The notes under the pieces were generated by a model. It saw only the letters and a program-made list of their open reading frames with translations. It was not told where the DNA came from and made no database searches. A DNA stretch of 64,000 nt from Lachnospiraceae bacterium (GTDB lineage: Bacteria; Bacillota; Clostridia; Lachnospirales; Lachnospiraceae), in assembly GCA_017520425.1 (NCBI GenBank), contig JAFXFO010000027.1, positions 62,001-126,000 of the forward strand. The letters are read 5' to 3'. Below, piece by piece: positions 17,311-25,899 of this stretch. Each line of letters begins with the position of its first letter. The stretch's first letter is position 1. Made by a program: the position numbers and the translations under genes.

Positions 17311-18360
17311 GTGGCACTGATATTTTTTGTTTTGATTTTCGGTCTGGTGGTGGTTTCCCACGAATTCGGACATTTCCTGATTGCCAAAATAAACGGAATT
17401 CATGTGGTGGAGTTTGCAGTGGGCATGGGACCCAATCTGATATCCTTTACCAAGGGCGAGACCAAGTATTCTTTAAAACTACTGCCCATTGGCGGTGCTT
17501 GTATGTTTGAAGGAGAAGATGGTTTGAATACCCAGGAAGGCGAGACAAGCGAAGGCTCCTTTATGAATGCCAATGTATGGGCCAGAATCGCTACGGTAGT
17601 GGCTGGACCGATATTTAATTTTATATTGGGATTCATAGCATCTATTATTTTAGTATCCCTGGTAGTGATTAATTTGCCTGTGGTTCGCCCTATGGAGGCG
17701 GGACCGGCATACGAAGCGGGACTTCAGGAAAATGATAGGATTATTTCTTTAAACGGAGAGAAGATATATTTATTTGAAGAGATGGCCTTGTTTAACCGTA
17801 TCAACGGAGGCCAAGAGGTGACAGTGGAGTTTGAAAGAAACGGTACCGTCATGGAAACGAAGCTGACACCTGCCTACGATGCAGAGTCCGGCAGCTATAT
17901 TTTAGGGGTATATTGCAATGCCATTGCTGAGGAAAAGGGTTTGGGTCGCTTGAAATATGCCTGGTATGAATTACGTTTTTGTGTACAACAGACCTATAAA
18001 AGTCTGGGAATGCTGGTGACCGGAAAGGTGCACCGTGATGAGGTGGCAGGTCCGGTGGGAATTGCAGTAAACGTAGTGGGCAAGACCTATGATCAGGCTA
18101 AGGAATACGGCGCTCTGACAGTATTCGTAAATATGCTCAACATTGTAATGGTACTTTCCATGAATTTGGGCATTCTGAATTTACTTCCCATTCCGGCTTT
18201 GGACGGCGGACGTTTGGTCTTCATGCTGATTGAAGTGGTGAGAGGAAAGCCCATACCGCCGGAAAAGGAAGGTATGGTCCATTTTGTGGGACTGATGTTC
18301 TTTATGGCATTGATGGTATTTGTATTCTTTAATGACTTGACCAATATATTCAGAGGATAA
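17311..18360 (+). CDS. rseP: RseP-type site-2 zinc metalloprotease
   Basis: 349-residue intramembrane protease. The zinc site HEFGH is at residues 17-21 in the first helix, one PDZ domain sits in the middle (~residues 120-205), and the second active-site segment is NLLPIPALDGGR near residue 300. Such proteases cut anti-sigma factors and leftover signal peptides. It starts with GTG 17311; no upstream ATG is in frame after the dxr stop. Position after cdsA-dxr is the usual Firmicute order. Confidence 0.93.
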   Translation: MALIFFVLIFGLVVVSHEFGHFLIAKINGIHVVEFAVGMGPNLISFTKGETKYSLKLLPIGGACMFEGEDGLNTQEGETSEGSFMNANVWARIATVVAGPIFNFILGFIASIILVSLVVINLPVVRPMEAGPAYEAGLQENDRIISLNGEKIYLFEEMALFNRINGGQEVTVEFERNGTVMETKLTPAYDAESGSYILGVYCNAIAEEKGLGRLKYAWYELRFCVQQTYKSLGMLVTGKVHRDEVAGPVGIAVNVVGKTYDQAKEYGALTVFVNMLNIVMVLSMNLGILNLLPIPALDGGRLVFMLIEVVRGKPIPPEKEGMVHFVGLMFFMALMVFVFFNDLTNIFRG

Positions 18361-18374
18361 AGAAGGATATACGT

Positions 18375-19013
18375 ATGAACTATTTCAAAAAAGTAGGATA
18401 CAAAAGAATTGTGATGACCATAGTGGGGAATATCTTTATCGGTTTAGGTATCGGTATTTTCCGGTATGCAGCCATGGGTAATGACCCTTATACGGCCATG
18501 AACCTGTCCCTTTCCTTTTGTGTAGGCATGAGCTACCCTGTATTTCAGATTCTGTTTAATCTGGGTGCCTTTGTGATTCAGTTGATTTGGGGACGGGAGC
18601 TGATTGGTATCGGTACCGTGGTTAATGCTTTTTTCTTAGGATATATCGTGGATTTCTTCTATCACATATTGCTACTTCTTCCTTTTGGAGATTTGGTATT
18701 CTGGCAAAGTGTGATAGTAGTATGTATCGGCGTGGTGATTTGCAGTTTTGGTTTGTCCCTGTATCAGACCTCTGATGTGGGTGTGGCACCCTATGATGCC
18801 CTGTCTCTGATTACACAGAAAAAGCTGCCTAAGATTCCATATTTCTGGCACAGAATGTTTGATGATGCATTGGCAGCATTAATCAGTTTTGTATCTACCG
18901 GATTTACCAATATCGGTCTGGGTAGTTTGGTTTCTGCCTTTGGATTGGGACCCTTTATCCATTTCTTCAACAAGCATTTCAGCGAGAAGCTGTTGAAAAA
19001 TATGGAAGAGTAA
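18375..19013 (+). CDS. YczE/YyaS/YitT-family membrane protein
   Basis: 212 residues, about six membrane helices. It begins with a short basic segment (YFKKVGYKR) and shows GIGIFRYAAMGNDPYTAMNL in the first third and TSDVGVAPYDALSL in the second, the repeated small-residue/DP pattern of this transporter-like family. The function of the family is unsettled. An AAGGA site lies 14 bp after rseP, so it is probably the last gene of the housekeeping operon. This slot usually holds ispG, which is absent here. Confidence 0.8.
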   Translation: MNYFKKVGYKRIVMTIVGNIFIGLGIGIFRYAAMGNDPYTAMNLSLSFCVGMSYPVFQILFNLGAFVIQLIWGRELIGIGTVVNAFFLGYIVDFFYHILLLLPFGDLVFWQSVIVVCIGVVICSFGLSLYQTSDVGVAPYDALSLITQKKLPKIPYFWHRMFDDALAALISFVSTGFTNIGLGSLVSAFGLGPFIHFFNKHFSEKLLKNMEE

Positions 19014-19024
19014 AAAAGTAATAA

Positions 19025-19055
19025 TCATGCCCGTATGGTTTACATATGGGCATGA
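19025..19055. other. hairpin in gap after the YitT-family gene
   Basis: TCATGCCC (19025) pairs with GGGCATGA (19048), with GTAT/ATAT extending the stem. No T-run follows on the plus strand, so termination is uncertain. Confidence 0.5.
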
Positions 19056-19157
19056 CAAAATACAAGGATTCATTTGTTCTTAAATTCTAATTTCTTAATA
19101 ATCTATTTTATTCAGATGAAATCCAAAAATCAAATCTATAATAGAAAGGGTGAGTGT

Positions 19158-19820
19158 ATGAACTATGTTTCTGCCCATTTATGGGAGAAAGAAAAGGCGT
19201 GTCCCATGTGTATTTCCCTGATTTTGCAGCATGCGTTAGTTGGAAAAAGGGAGGTATTATTGGCCTGTGTCTGTGAAAGCAAAAATGCAGGTGAAGCAGG
19301 CGTGACGGAAAGCGGATACTTTTCGGAAGGACTGACAGAATGGTTTCACAGAGAGGGGGTGAAGCTGTGTGACCGTAAGGAGATTACGGAAGTGCCGGGA
19401 GAAAAGCTGTTTCGGGAGATTAAGCGGCTGGAAGAGGAAAGTGCTTCCTACTTACGTAAGTATAAAAAGGAACTCCATTTGCATTATTGGGGAGTGCTGC
19501 TTTGGGATAGCAGGGCATGGGTTTTTGCCAGGGGAGATTGTAAAGGTTATTTGTTAAATCGGAGATTCCAAAAGAAAAACATAAGGGAGATTATAGCAAG
19601 GCACAGTGAAACTTCGTCTGTTTTTATGACGGGAAGCGTACAGAAAAAGGTGGGAATGCTGCTTTGTACGGATGGCTTTGGCGCGGAGGTGAAGAAGGAG
19701 ACGCTGGCTGAGGTACTGATACCGGACAGGGGGGTGTCCGGTGAGCGGATGGAAAGACGATTAAAAGAGTTGGCGGGAGAAGGCAGAAGTGCGGGAGCTG
19801 TCTATATACGCATTTGTTAA
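19158..19820 (+). CDS. PP2C-like protein lacking metal ligands (predicted pseudophosphatase)
   Basis: 220-residue protein whose layout follows bacterial PP2C phosphatases. LLACVCES..AGEAG..EWF (residues ~34-63) matches the DGMGG..GE..AS region, WVFARGDCKGYLL (~121-133) the GDSR strand, VGMLLCTDGF (~165-174) the late LLCSDG motif, and the end aligns with the DN-T strand. The first metal-binding Asp-Gly is Glu-Ser (40-41) and the final DN is lost; only the TDG Asp remains. It sits 27 bp before a Ser/Thr kinase gene. I infer a binding or regulatory partner for that kinase. ATG 19158 follows AAAGGGTGAG; the longer frame from 19074 lacks such a site. Confidence 0.6.
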   Translation: MNYVSAHLWEKEKACPMCISLILQHALVGKREVLLACVCESKNAGEAGVTESGYFSEGLTEWFHREGVKLCDRKEITEVPGEKLFREIKRLEEESASYLRKYKKELHLHYWGVLLWDSRAWVFARGDCKGYLLNRRFQKKNIREIIARHSETSSVFMTGSVQKKVGMLLCTDGFGAEVKKETLAEVLIPDRGVSGERMERRLKELAGEGRSAGAVYIRIC

Positions 19821-19847
19821 AATATGTCGGAGAAGAGAAAGGAGATT

Positions 19848-20690
19848 ATGGAAGAAAAGTATCATAAAATAAAAAAGTTAGGGGAAGGAGCAACTGCAGA
19901 GGTCTGGCTGGCGAAGGAGTGTGCAACAGATAGTCTGTTTGCCGTGAAGGTAAGTGAACAGGAGGAACTTCTGGCTATGGAAGCGCAAATTCTGGAGCGT
20001 ATAAATCATAGGGCTTTTCCGAAGGTGAAAGAGTATGTGGGGCAGAAAAAGGCTTTGGTTATGGAGTATGTGGACGGACATAGTCTGCAGGAGATATTAG
20101 ACAGAGGGCAGGAATTTAAACTTCGGGAGATTCTCTATATCATGGAGGAGGTGCTGGAGGCACTAAATATTCTTCATATGCAGGCGGAACCTATTATATA
20201 CCGGGATATTAAGCCGGCGAACATTATGGTAGAGAGAAGCGGAAGAATCCGGCTGGTGGATTTTGGAGCGGCCTATATAAGCGGTAGGAATAGGGATGAG
20301 GAAACGAAAATGCGGCAGGCGGGTACCTATGGTTACGGTGCACCGGAGCAGTTCTGGGTAGGCGTGGTACCAAGTGTTCGATGTGATGTGTATGGAGCGG
20401 GTAAGGTATTGGCATATCTTTTGTCCGGAAAAAATCCGGCTATACCGCCATACAATATGGAGCAGTATTGTAAGGGAAGCAGACGGGTCCCGCTTGCCTT
20501 TCAGCGGATACTGGAGAGAAGTCTTGCTACGGATCCCCTGGCAAGATATGAGGATTGTATCAGTATGCGAAGGGATTTGCATAAGGCTTATGAGGAATGT
20601 AGTAAAAGAAGTCTGTTCAAATTGCATAAAAAATCATCCGTAAATTACAAAAAATGTATTTGGTTGAGCGAATATCGAAGAATATTTTGA
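19848..20690 (+). CDS. Hanks-type serine/threonine protein kinase, soluble
   Basis: 280-residue kinase domain with essentially nothing else: no membrane helix and no PASTA repeats, unlike PrkC. The glycine loop is LGEGATAEVW, the Lys is in FAVKVS, the catalytic loop is YRDIKPANIM (Tyr replaces the usual His), followed by DFGAA and YGAPEQF. All residues for ATP and metal binding are present. Two starts are possible: ATG 19848 with GGAG three bases upstream, or ATG 19824 without a ribosome binding site. The partner encoded before it is a degenerate PP2C. The apt promoter overlaps its stop codon. Confidence 0.87.
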   Translation: MEEKYHKIKKLGEGATAEVWLAKECATDSLFAVKVSEQEELLAMEAQILERINHRAFPKVKEYVGQKKALVMEYVDGHSLQEILDRGQEFKLREILYIMEEVLEALNILHMQAEPIIYRDIKPANIMVERSGRIRLVDFGAAYISGRNRDEETKMRQAGTYGYGAPEQFWVGVVPSVRCDVYGAGKVLAYLLSGKNPAIPPYNMEQYCKGSRRVPLAFQRILERSLATDPLARYEDCISMRRDLHKAYEECSKRSLFKLHKKSSVNYKKCIWLSEYRRIF

Positions 20691-20715
20691 CTTTCTCGGA
20701 AAATAAGAATATAAT
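20687..20715 (+). promoter_or_regulatory. promoter of the apt-rel operon
   Basis: TTGACT (20687-20692), exactly 17 bp, TATAAT (20710-20715). The -35 element overlaps the kinase stop codon. Confidence 0.85.
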
Positions 20716-20775
20716 ATTTGGTAACTGATTTTGGAATACGTTTTATGAATCAAATGAACGCAAGGAGAAGAACCT

Positions 20776-21300
20776 ATGAAAAAGCTTGAAGAGTATGTAA
20801 GAAGTATACCGGATTTTCCCGAAGAGGGAATCATTTTTCGTGATGTAACCAGTGTATTACAGGATGCGGACGGCTTGCATCTGGCTATCGATACCATGCA
20901 GGAGAAGGTGAAGGATTTGGACTATGACGTAGTAGTAGGTCCGGAGTCCAGAGGCTTTATTTTTGGTACACCTATTGCATATAATAACAGAAAACCTTTT
21001 GTACTGATTCGTAAAAAGGGTAAACTTCCTTGCGAAACCATAGAAAGAACCTATGATTTGGAATACGGTACAGCTACCATCGAGATGCATAAGGACAGCA
21101 TCAAACCCGGTCAGAAGGTGTTGATTGTAGATGATTTGATTGCTACCGGCGGAACCACCGAAGCTATGATTAAGTTGATTGAAGATTTAGGCGGTGTTGT
21201 AGTAGGTGTCGTAGTAATGATTGAATTGGCAGGATTAAAGGGGAGAGAAAAGATTGCAGGCTATCGTTTAGAATCTGCGATTTGTTATGAAGGTAAATAA
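20776..21300 (+). CDS. apt: adenine phosphoribosyltransferase
   Basis: 174 residues; salvages adenine to AMP using PRPP. The PRPP-binding motif VLIVDDLIATGGT is intact, and the N-terminus IPDFPEEGIIFRDVT and GPESRGFIFG are typical. AAGGAG lies 8 bases before ATG. It precedes rel, so purine salvage and (p)ppGpp turnover share a transcript, a common Clostridial arrangement. Confidence 0.96.
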   Translation: MKKLEEYVRSIPDFPEEGIIFRDVTSVLQDADGLHLAIDTMQEKVKDLDYDVVVGPESRGFIFGTPIAYNNRKPFVLIRKKGKLPCETIERTYDLEYGTATIEMHKDSIKPGQKVLIVDDLIATGGTTEAMIKLIEDLGGVVVGVVVMIELAGLKGREKIAGYRLESAICYEGK

Positions 21301-21326
21301 ATTAGCGTATTGAAAGGCTGATGAGT

Positions 21327-23627
21327 ATGACGGAAGAAAAAGAACTGCTATTTGTAGAAGGAAGTATTCAAAAGCATAAAGAATTTACGACTCCCGAGGA
21401 ATTGTACAAGGAGCTTATTGAACATGTGCAAAAATATCATCCCAGCGATGATATTACCATGATTGAGAAGGCATATAAAATTGCCAGTGAGGCCCATAAG
21501 GACCAGCGCCGTAAATCCGGAGAACCCTATATCATCCACCCCTTAAATGTGGCAAGTATCTTGTCGGATTTGGAAATGGACAAGGAAACCATCGTGGCAG
21601 GTATCCTGCATGATGTGGTGGAAGATACCATTATGACAGATGAAGATTTGCGCAGGGAGTTTGGTGAGGATGTGGCACTGTTGGTGGATGGTGTGACCAA
21701 ACTGGAGCAGATTCCTTTATCCTCTCCCAATATGGATGTGTCAGAAGCCAAGCTGGAGATGCAGGCAGAGAACCTGCGTAAGATGTTCCTTGCCATGGCT
21801 AAGGATATCCGTGTCATTATGATAAAGCTGGCAGACCGACTGCACAATATGCGTACCCTGAAATATCAGAAGCCGGAAAGTCAGCAGCGTATTGCGAAAG
21901 AAACCTTGGAGATTTATTCACCCCTTGCCCAGCGTCTTGGTATTTCCAAGATTAAGGTGGAGCTGGACGATTTATCTTTAAAATATTTGGAGCCGGAAGT
22001 ATATTACGATTTGGTAGAAAAGATTTCTGCCCGTAAAAGTGAGCGTCAGGCATATATCCAGAGTATTGTGGATGAAGTGAAGGAACATATCCAAAAGGCC
22101 GGTATCAAGGCACAGATTGACGGACGTGTAAAACACTTCTTTAGTATTTATAAAAAGATGAAGAACCAGAATAAGACCCTGGAACAGATTTATGATTTGT
22201 TTGCAGTGCGTATTATTGTGGATTCTGTTATGGAATGTTATGCGGCACTTGGCGTGATCCATGAGATGTACAAACCCATACCGGGACGTTTCAAGGATTA
22301 TATCGCTATGCCCAAGCCCAATATGTATCAGTCCCTGCATACCACATTGATTGGTAATACGGGACAACCCTTTGAAATCCAGATTCGTACCTTTGACATG
22401 CATAAGGCTGCGGAATTCGGTATTGCAGCACATTGGAAGTACAAAGATGCTTCCGATGGAAAGAAGGTAGAAGCCCAGGAAGAAGAGAAGCTGGTATGGT
22501 TGCGTCAGATTTTGGAATGGCAACAGGATATGTCGGATAATCGTGAGTTTATGAATCTTTTAAAGAGTGATTTGGATTTATTCTCCGATAATGTATTCTG
22601 CTTTACGCCTACCGGTGAAGTGAAGAACCTGCCCGTAGGCTCAACCCCTATTGATTTTGCTTACAGTATTCACTCTGCAGTGGGTAATAAAATGGTAGGC
22701 GCCAGAGTCAATGATAAGATTGTAAATATTGATTATCAAATTCGAAACGGTGACCGTGTGGAAATCATTACCTCACAGAATTCCAAGGGACCCAGTCGTG
22801 ACTGGCTGAAGCTGGTAAAGAGTACCCAGGCCAAGAATAAGATTAATCAGTGGTTTAAGAATGAGCTGAAGGAAGATAATATTATCAAAGGCAAGGAAAT
22901 GTTAAATGCCTACTGTAAGGCAAAGAACATCGTGCTGGCAAATATTATCACTCCCGAATATATGGAGACCATCCAGCGTAAGTACGGCTTCCGTGACTGG
23001 GATGCGGTGCTGGCAGCTATCGGACACGGAGCCTTAAAGGAAGGTCAGGTGGCTAATAAGCTGGTAGAACTTTACGATAGGGACAATAAGAAGGAAGTGA
23101 CCAATGAGGAAATCCTTCAGGCTATCGCAGAAAGCAATAGTAACCGTCCCACCAAGATGAAGTCTAAGAGCGGTATTGTGGTACGAGGAATGACGGATTT
23201 GTCGGTGCGTTTCTCTAAATGTTGTTCCCCCTTGCCGGGAGATGAAATCGTGGGCTTTGTCACCAGAGGTCGTGGTATTTCCGTGCATCGTACGGACTGT
23301 GTGAATGTGGTAAATCTGCCGGAGTTTGACCGAGTGCGTCTGATTGATGCAGACTGGCAGGATCCGGAGACCATGGAAGAGCATGAGAAGTATATGGCAG
23401 AAATTGTGATTTATGCTGTCAACAGAAACGGACTACTGGTAGATATTTCCAAGGCTTTGACGGAGAAGAATATCAGTATTCTTTCCATGAATACCAGAGT
23501 GAACCGCCAGGGAATTGCGACTTTGCAGACGAACTTCGAGATATCCGGCAGAGAAGAGCTGAACCGTGTGATTGATAAAATTCGCGGAATTGAAAGTGTA
23601 TTAGATATAGAGAGGACGACAGGCTGA
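21327..23627 (+). CDS. rel: bifunctional (p)ppGpp synthetase/hydrolase Rel
   Basis: 766-residue stringent-response enzyme. An N-terminal HD hydrolase (ILHDVVEDT, DRLHNMRTL) is followed by the synthetase domain (GRFKDYIAMPKPNMYQSLHT), a TGS domain (FTPTGEVKNLPVGSTPIDFA), a zinc-finger-like CCSPLPGD region and a C-terminal ACT domain (NRNGLLVDISKALTEK). Both catalytic halves look intact. ATG 21327 is 9 bases from AAAGG; ATG 21321 is only 3 bases from it. The stop overlaps the next start by one base. Confidence 0.96.
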   Translation: MTEEKELLFVEGSIQKHKEFTTPEELYKELIEHVQKYHPSDDITMIEKAYKIASEAHKDQRRKSGEPYIIHPLNVASILSDLEMDKETIVAGILHDVVEDTIMTDEDLRREFGEDVALLVDGVTKLEQIPLSSPNMDVSEAKLEMQAENLRKMFLAMAKDIRVIMIKLADRLHNMRTLKYQKPESQQRIAKETLEIYSPLAQRLGISKIKVELDDLSLKYLEPEVYYDLVEKISARKSERQAYIQSIVDEVKEHIQKAGIKAQIDGRVKHFFSIYKKMKNQNKTLEQIYDLFAVRIIVDSVMECYAALGVIHEMYKPIPGRFKDYIAMPKPNMYQSLHTTLIGNTGQPFEIQIRTFDMHKAAEFGIAAHWKYKDASDGKKVEAQEEEKLVWLRQILEWQQDMSDNREFMNLLKSDLDLFSDNVFCFTPTGEVKNLPVGSTPIDFAYSIHSAVGNKMVGARVNDKIVNIDYQIRNGDRVEIITSQNSKGPSRDWLKLVKSTQAKNKINQWFKNELKEDNIIKGKEMLNAYCKAKNIVLANIITPEYMETIQRKYGFRDWDAVLAAIGHGALKEGQVANKLVELYDRDNKKEVTNEEILQAIAESNSNRPTKMKSKSGIVVRGMTDLSVRFSKCCSPLPGDEIVGFVTRGRGISVHRTDCVNVVNLPEFDRVRLIDADWQDPETMEEHEKYMAEIVIYAVNRNGLLVDISKALTEKNISILSMNTRVNRQGIATLQTNFEISGREELNRVIDKIRGIESVLDIERTTG

Positions 23628-24262
23628 TGTCAAGTATAAAAATCGGCAGAATGGCAATCGGTTCCTATCAGACCAATTGTTATTTTGTGTATCGTGAGGA
23701 TAGTAAAAAAGCCGTGGTTATCGACCCGGCTGATAACGGAGCACAGATTTACAGTGCATTGGAAAGAAATGGCTTTACCGTAGAAGCAATCTTACTGACC
23801 CATGGACATTTCGACCATATTTGGGGAAGTAAGGAGCTACGTGAAGTATCCGGAGCAAAGATTTATGCTTTGGAGGAAGAGAAGGTACTCTGTGAGGATG
23901 TAAAGAATAATCTGTCTGCTATGGTGGGCAGAGCCTATACTGTAGTACCGGATACCTATGTTCGTGAAGGAGATGTACTTACCTTTGATAGTATGGATTT
24001 CAAGGTAATAGCCACTCCGGGTCATACCATCGGTAGCTGTTGCTACTATGTGGAAAAAGCAGGCATCCTGATTAGCGGGGATACCCTATTCCAGGAATCC
24101 ACCGGACGTACAGACTTCCCTACCGGAAGCATGAGCAGTATCGTCCGTTCCATTCGTGAGAAGTTGTTTATTCTACCGGATGAGACCAAAGTATATCCGG
24201 GGCATGGTGACAGTACCACCATCGCTTATGAAAAGAAATACAATCCGTTTGTGGCGGAGTAG
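23627..24262 (+). CDS. metallo-beta-lactamase-fold hydrolase (glyoxalase II-like)
   Basis: 211 residues. The zinc motif THGHFDHIWG (HxHxDH) is at ~residue 57, a second His is in ATPGHTIGS, the bridging Asp is in ISGDTLF, and the last His is in YPGHGDST. Firmicute members next to rel and hemZ are annotated as thiol-ester or hydroxyacylglutathione hydrolases without firm substrate proof. It starts on the last base of the rel stop codon. Confidence 0.9.
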   Translation: MSSIKIGRMAIGSYQTNCYFVYREDSKKAVVIDPADNGAQIYSALERNGFTVEAILLTHGHFDHIWGSKELREVSGAKIYALEEEKVLCEDVKNNLSAMVGRAYTVVPDTYVREGDVLTFDSMDFKVIATPGHTIGSCCYYVEKAGILISGDTLFQESTGRTDFPTGSMSSIVRSIREKLFILPDETKVYPGHGDSTTIAYEKKYNPFVAE

Positions 24263-24338
24263 ATTAAGAGGCACCATCGGAGGCAGGAAGAATGTTTTCG
24301 GTGGTGTTTAAAGGTTTTGCTGAGAAAAGGAAAATGAT

Positions 24339-25799
24339 ATGCTGGCAGTTAAGTTGAATTTGGCAAATTATGAATATGATGTACATTCTCTGGTGAAGGC
24401 ATTCTATCCGGAGGAAACGGTGAAGGTACTTACTCCTGAGACCAAGGAAGAGACCGCAGAGGCTGTTTTGGAGGAAGCAGGAAGTGCGCTTTTGGAGATT
24501 GTTTTGACGGAAGAGGGAGCAAACATTACTTGTGCCGGTAATCTGCATGAGTGGAATTATGCAGATGCCGATGTCCGGTTTAAGGATGGCTTTAAGAAGT
24601 TTTTGTATCGAGTACTTTGCAAGGAGACCGCTAAGGAGCTTCCTTGGGGGAATCTGACCGGTATCCGCCCCACTAAGATAGCTTATGGTATGCTGGAGGA
24701 AGGCAAGACAGATGAGGAGATTTCTGAGTTCTTAAAAGAGGCGCATTATGTCAGTGACGAAAAGATAGATTTGAGTATTGATATTGCTAAGCGGGAAAGA
24801 GAACTGCTTTCAGACATTCACTATGAAGGCGGTTACAGCCTGTATATCGGCATTCCTTTTTGTCCGACTACCTGCTTGTACTGTTCTTTTACCAGTTATC
24901 CTATTGCAGGATATCGTAAGCTGGTGGAGGATTATGTGGACTGTGTGATTAAGGAAATGGACTATGTGTCAAAAAAGTACGCCCACAAAATTTTGGATTC
25001 CGTGTATATCGGTGGTGGTACGCCTACCACTTTGGAGGCAGAGCAGTTGGACAGACTGATTACCGCTTTGAAGGAAAAGTTTAATTTCAGCACGGTGAAG
25101 GAATTTACAGTAGAGGCAGGTCGTGCGGATAGTATCACCAGGGAAAAATTAGAGGTAATAAAGAAGCATCAGGTGGACCGAATCTCCATCAATCCCCAGA
25201 CCATGAAACAGGAGACCCTGCAGATTATCGGCAGAAGACATACTGTAGAGCAGGTAGTGGAAGCATATCGACTGGCAAGGGAAATCGGCTTTGAAAATAT
25301 CAATATGGATTTGATTTTGGGACTTCCGGGAGAGCTGGAAGAGGATGTGCAAAACACCATTGACAGAGTAGTGGAGCTGGCACCGGATAGTCTGACAGTG
25401 CATTCCCTGGCTATTAAGAGAGCTTCCAAGCTGAGCCAGTGGATTGTGGAAAATGGTGTGAAGACTCTGCGTAATACGGACGAGACCATGAAAATAGCGG
25501 CAGCAGGTGCTAAGAAGCTGGGTATGGATCCGTACTATTTGTATCGCCAGAAAAATATGTCCGGTAATTTCGAAAATGTAGGCTATGCAAAGCCCGGAAA
25601 GTATGGACTTTATAATATTCTAATCATGGAAGAGAAACAGACCATCGTGGCATTGGGTGCCGGAAGCATCAGTAAAGTGGTCCTGCCGGATGGTAGAATC
25701 GAGCGTTCTGATAATGTAAAGGATGTGGCATTGTACATCGAGAAGATTGATGAAATGCTGGATAGGAAAGAGAAGCTGTTTGGGTTGGAAAAAGTGTAA
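24339..25799 (+). CDS. hemZ: radical SAM coproporphyrinogen dehydrogenase HemZ
   Basis: 486 residues. The radical SAM cluster motif CPTTCLYC follows YIGIPF, and GGGTPTTL is the SAM-binding glycine strand. A ~165-residue N-terminal extension in front of the radical SAM core distinguishes HemZ from HemN and HemW. HemZ is described as an oxygen-independent coproporphyrinogen III oxidase-like protein, but no other heme genes are visible here, so the in vivo role is uncertain. It ends the apt operon before a terminator. Confidence 0.9.
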   Translation: MLAVKLNLANYEYDVHSLVKAFYPEETVKVLTPETKEETAEAVLEEAGSALLEIVLTEEGANITCAGNLHEWNYADADVRFKDGFKKFLYRVLCKETAKELPWGNLTGIRPTKIAYGMLEEGKTDEEISEFLKEAHYVSDEKIDLSIDIAKRERELLSDIHYEGGYSLYIGIPFCPTTCLYCSFTSYPIAGYRKLVEDYVDCVIKEMDYVSKKYAHKILDSVYIGGGTPTTLEAEQLDRLITALKEKFNFSTVKEFTVEAGRADSITREKLEVIKKHQVDRISINPQTMKQETLQIIGRRHTVEQVVEAYRLAREIGFENINMDLILGLPGELEEDVQNTIDRVVELAPDSLTVHSLAIKRASKLSQWIVENGVKTLRNTDETMKIAAAGAKKLGMDPYYLYRQKNMSGNFENVGYAKPGKYGLYNILIMEEKQTIVALGAGSISKVVLPDGRIERSDNVKDVALYIEKIDEMLDRKEKLFGLEKV

Positions 25800-25816
25800 A
25801 CAATCTATTCGTATTT

Positions 25817-25851
25817 AAAATGGGTAACTATGAAAATGGTTGCCCATTTTT
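25817..25851 (+). terminator. intrinsic terminator after hemZ
   Basis: AAAATGGGTAAC / GTTGCCCATTTTT arms with a 10-nt loop. Confidence 0.9.
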
Positions 25852-25870
25852 ACTGTGAATACAAATAGAA

Positions 25871-25897
25871 AATGACCGCTGTGGAGGCGGTCATTTT
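25871..25897. terminator. bidirectional terminator between hemZ and the MerR-SDR gene
   Basis: AATGACCGC / GCGGTCATT stem with a T-run on the plus side and a shorter T-rich run on the minus side. On the minus strand it directly follows the MerR-SDR stop codon. Confidence 0.8.
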
Positions 25898-25899
25898 TT

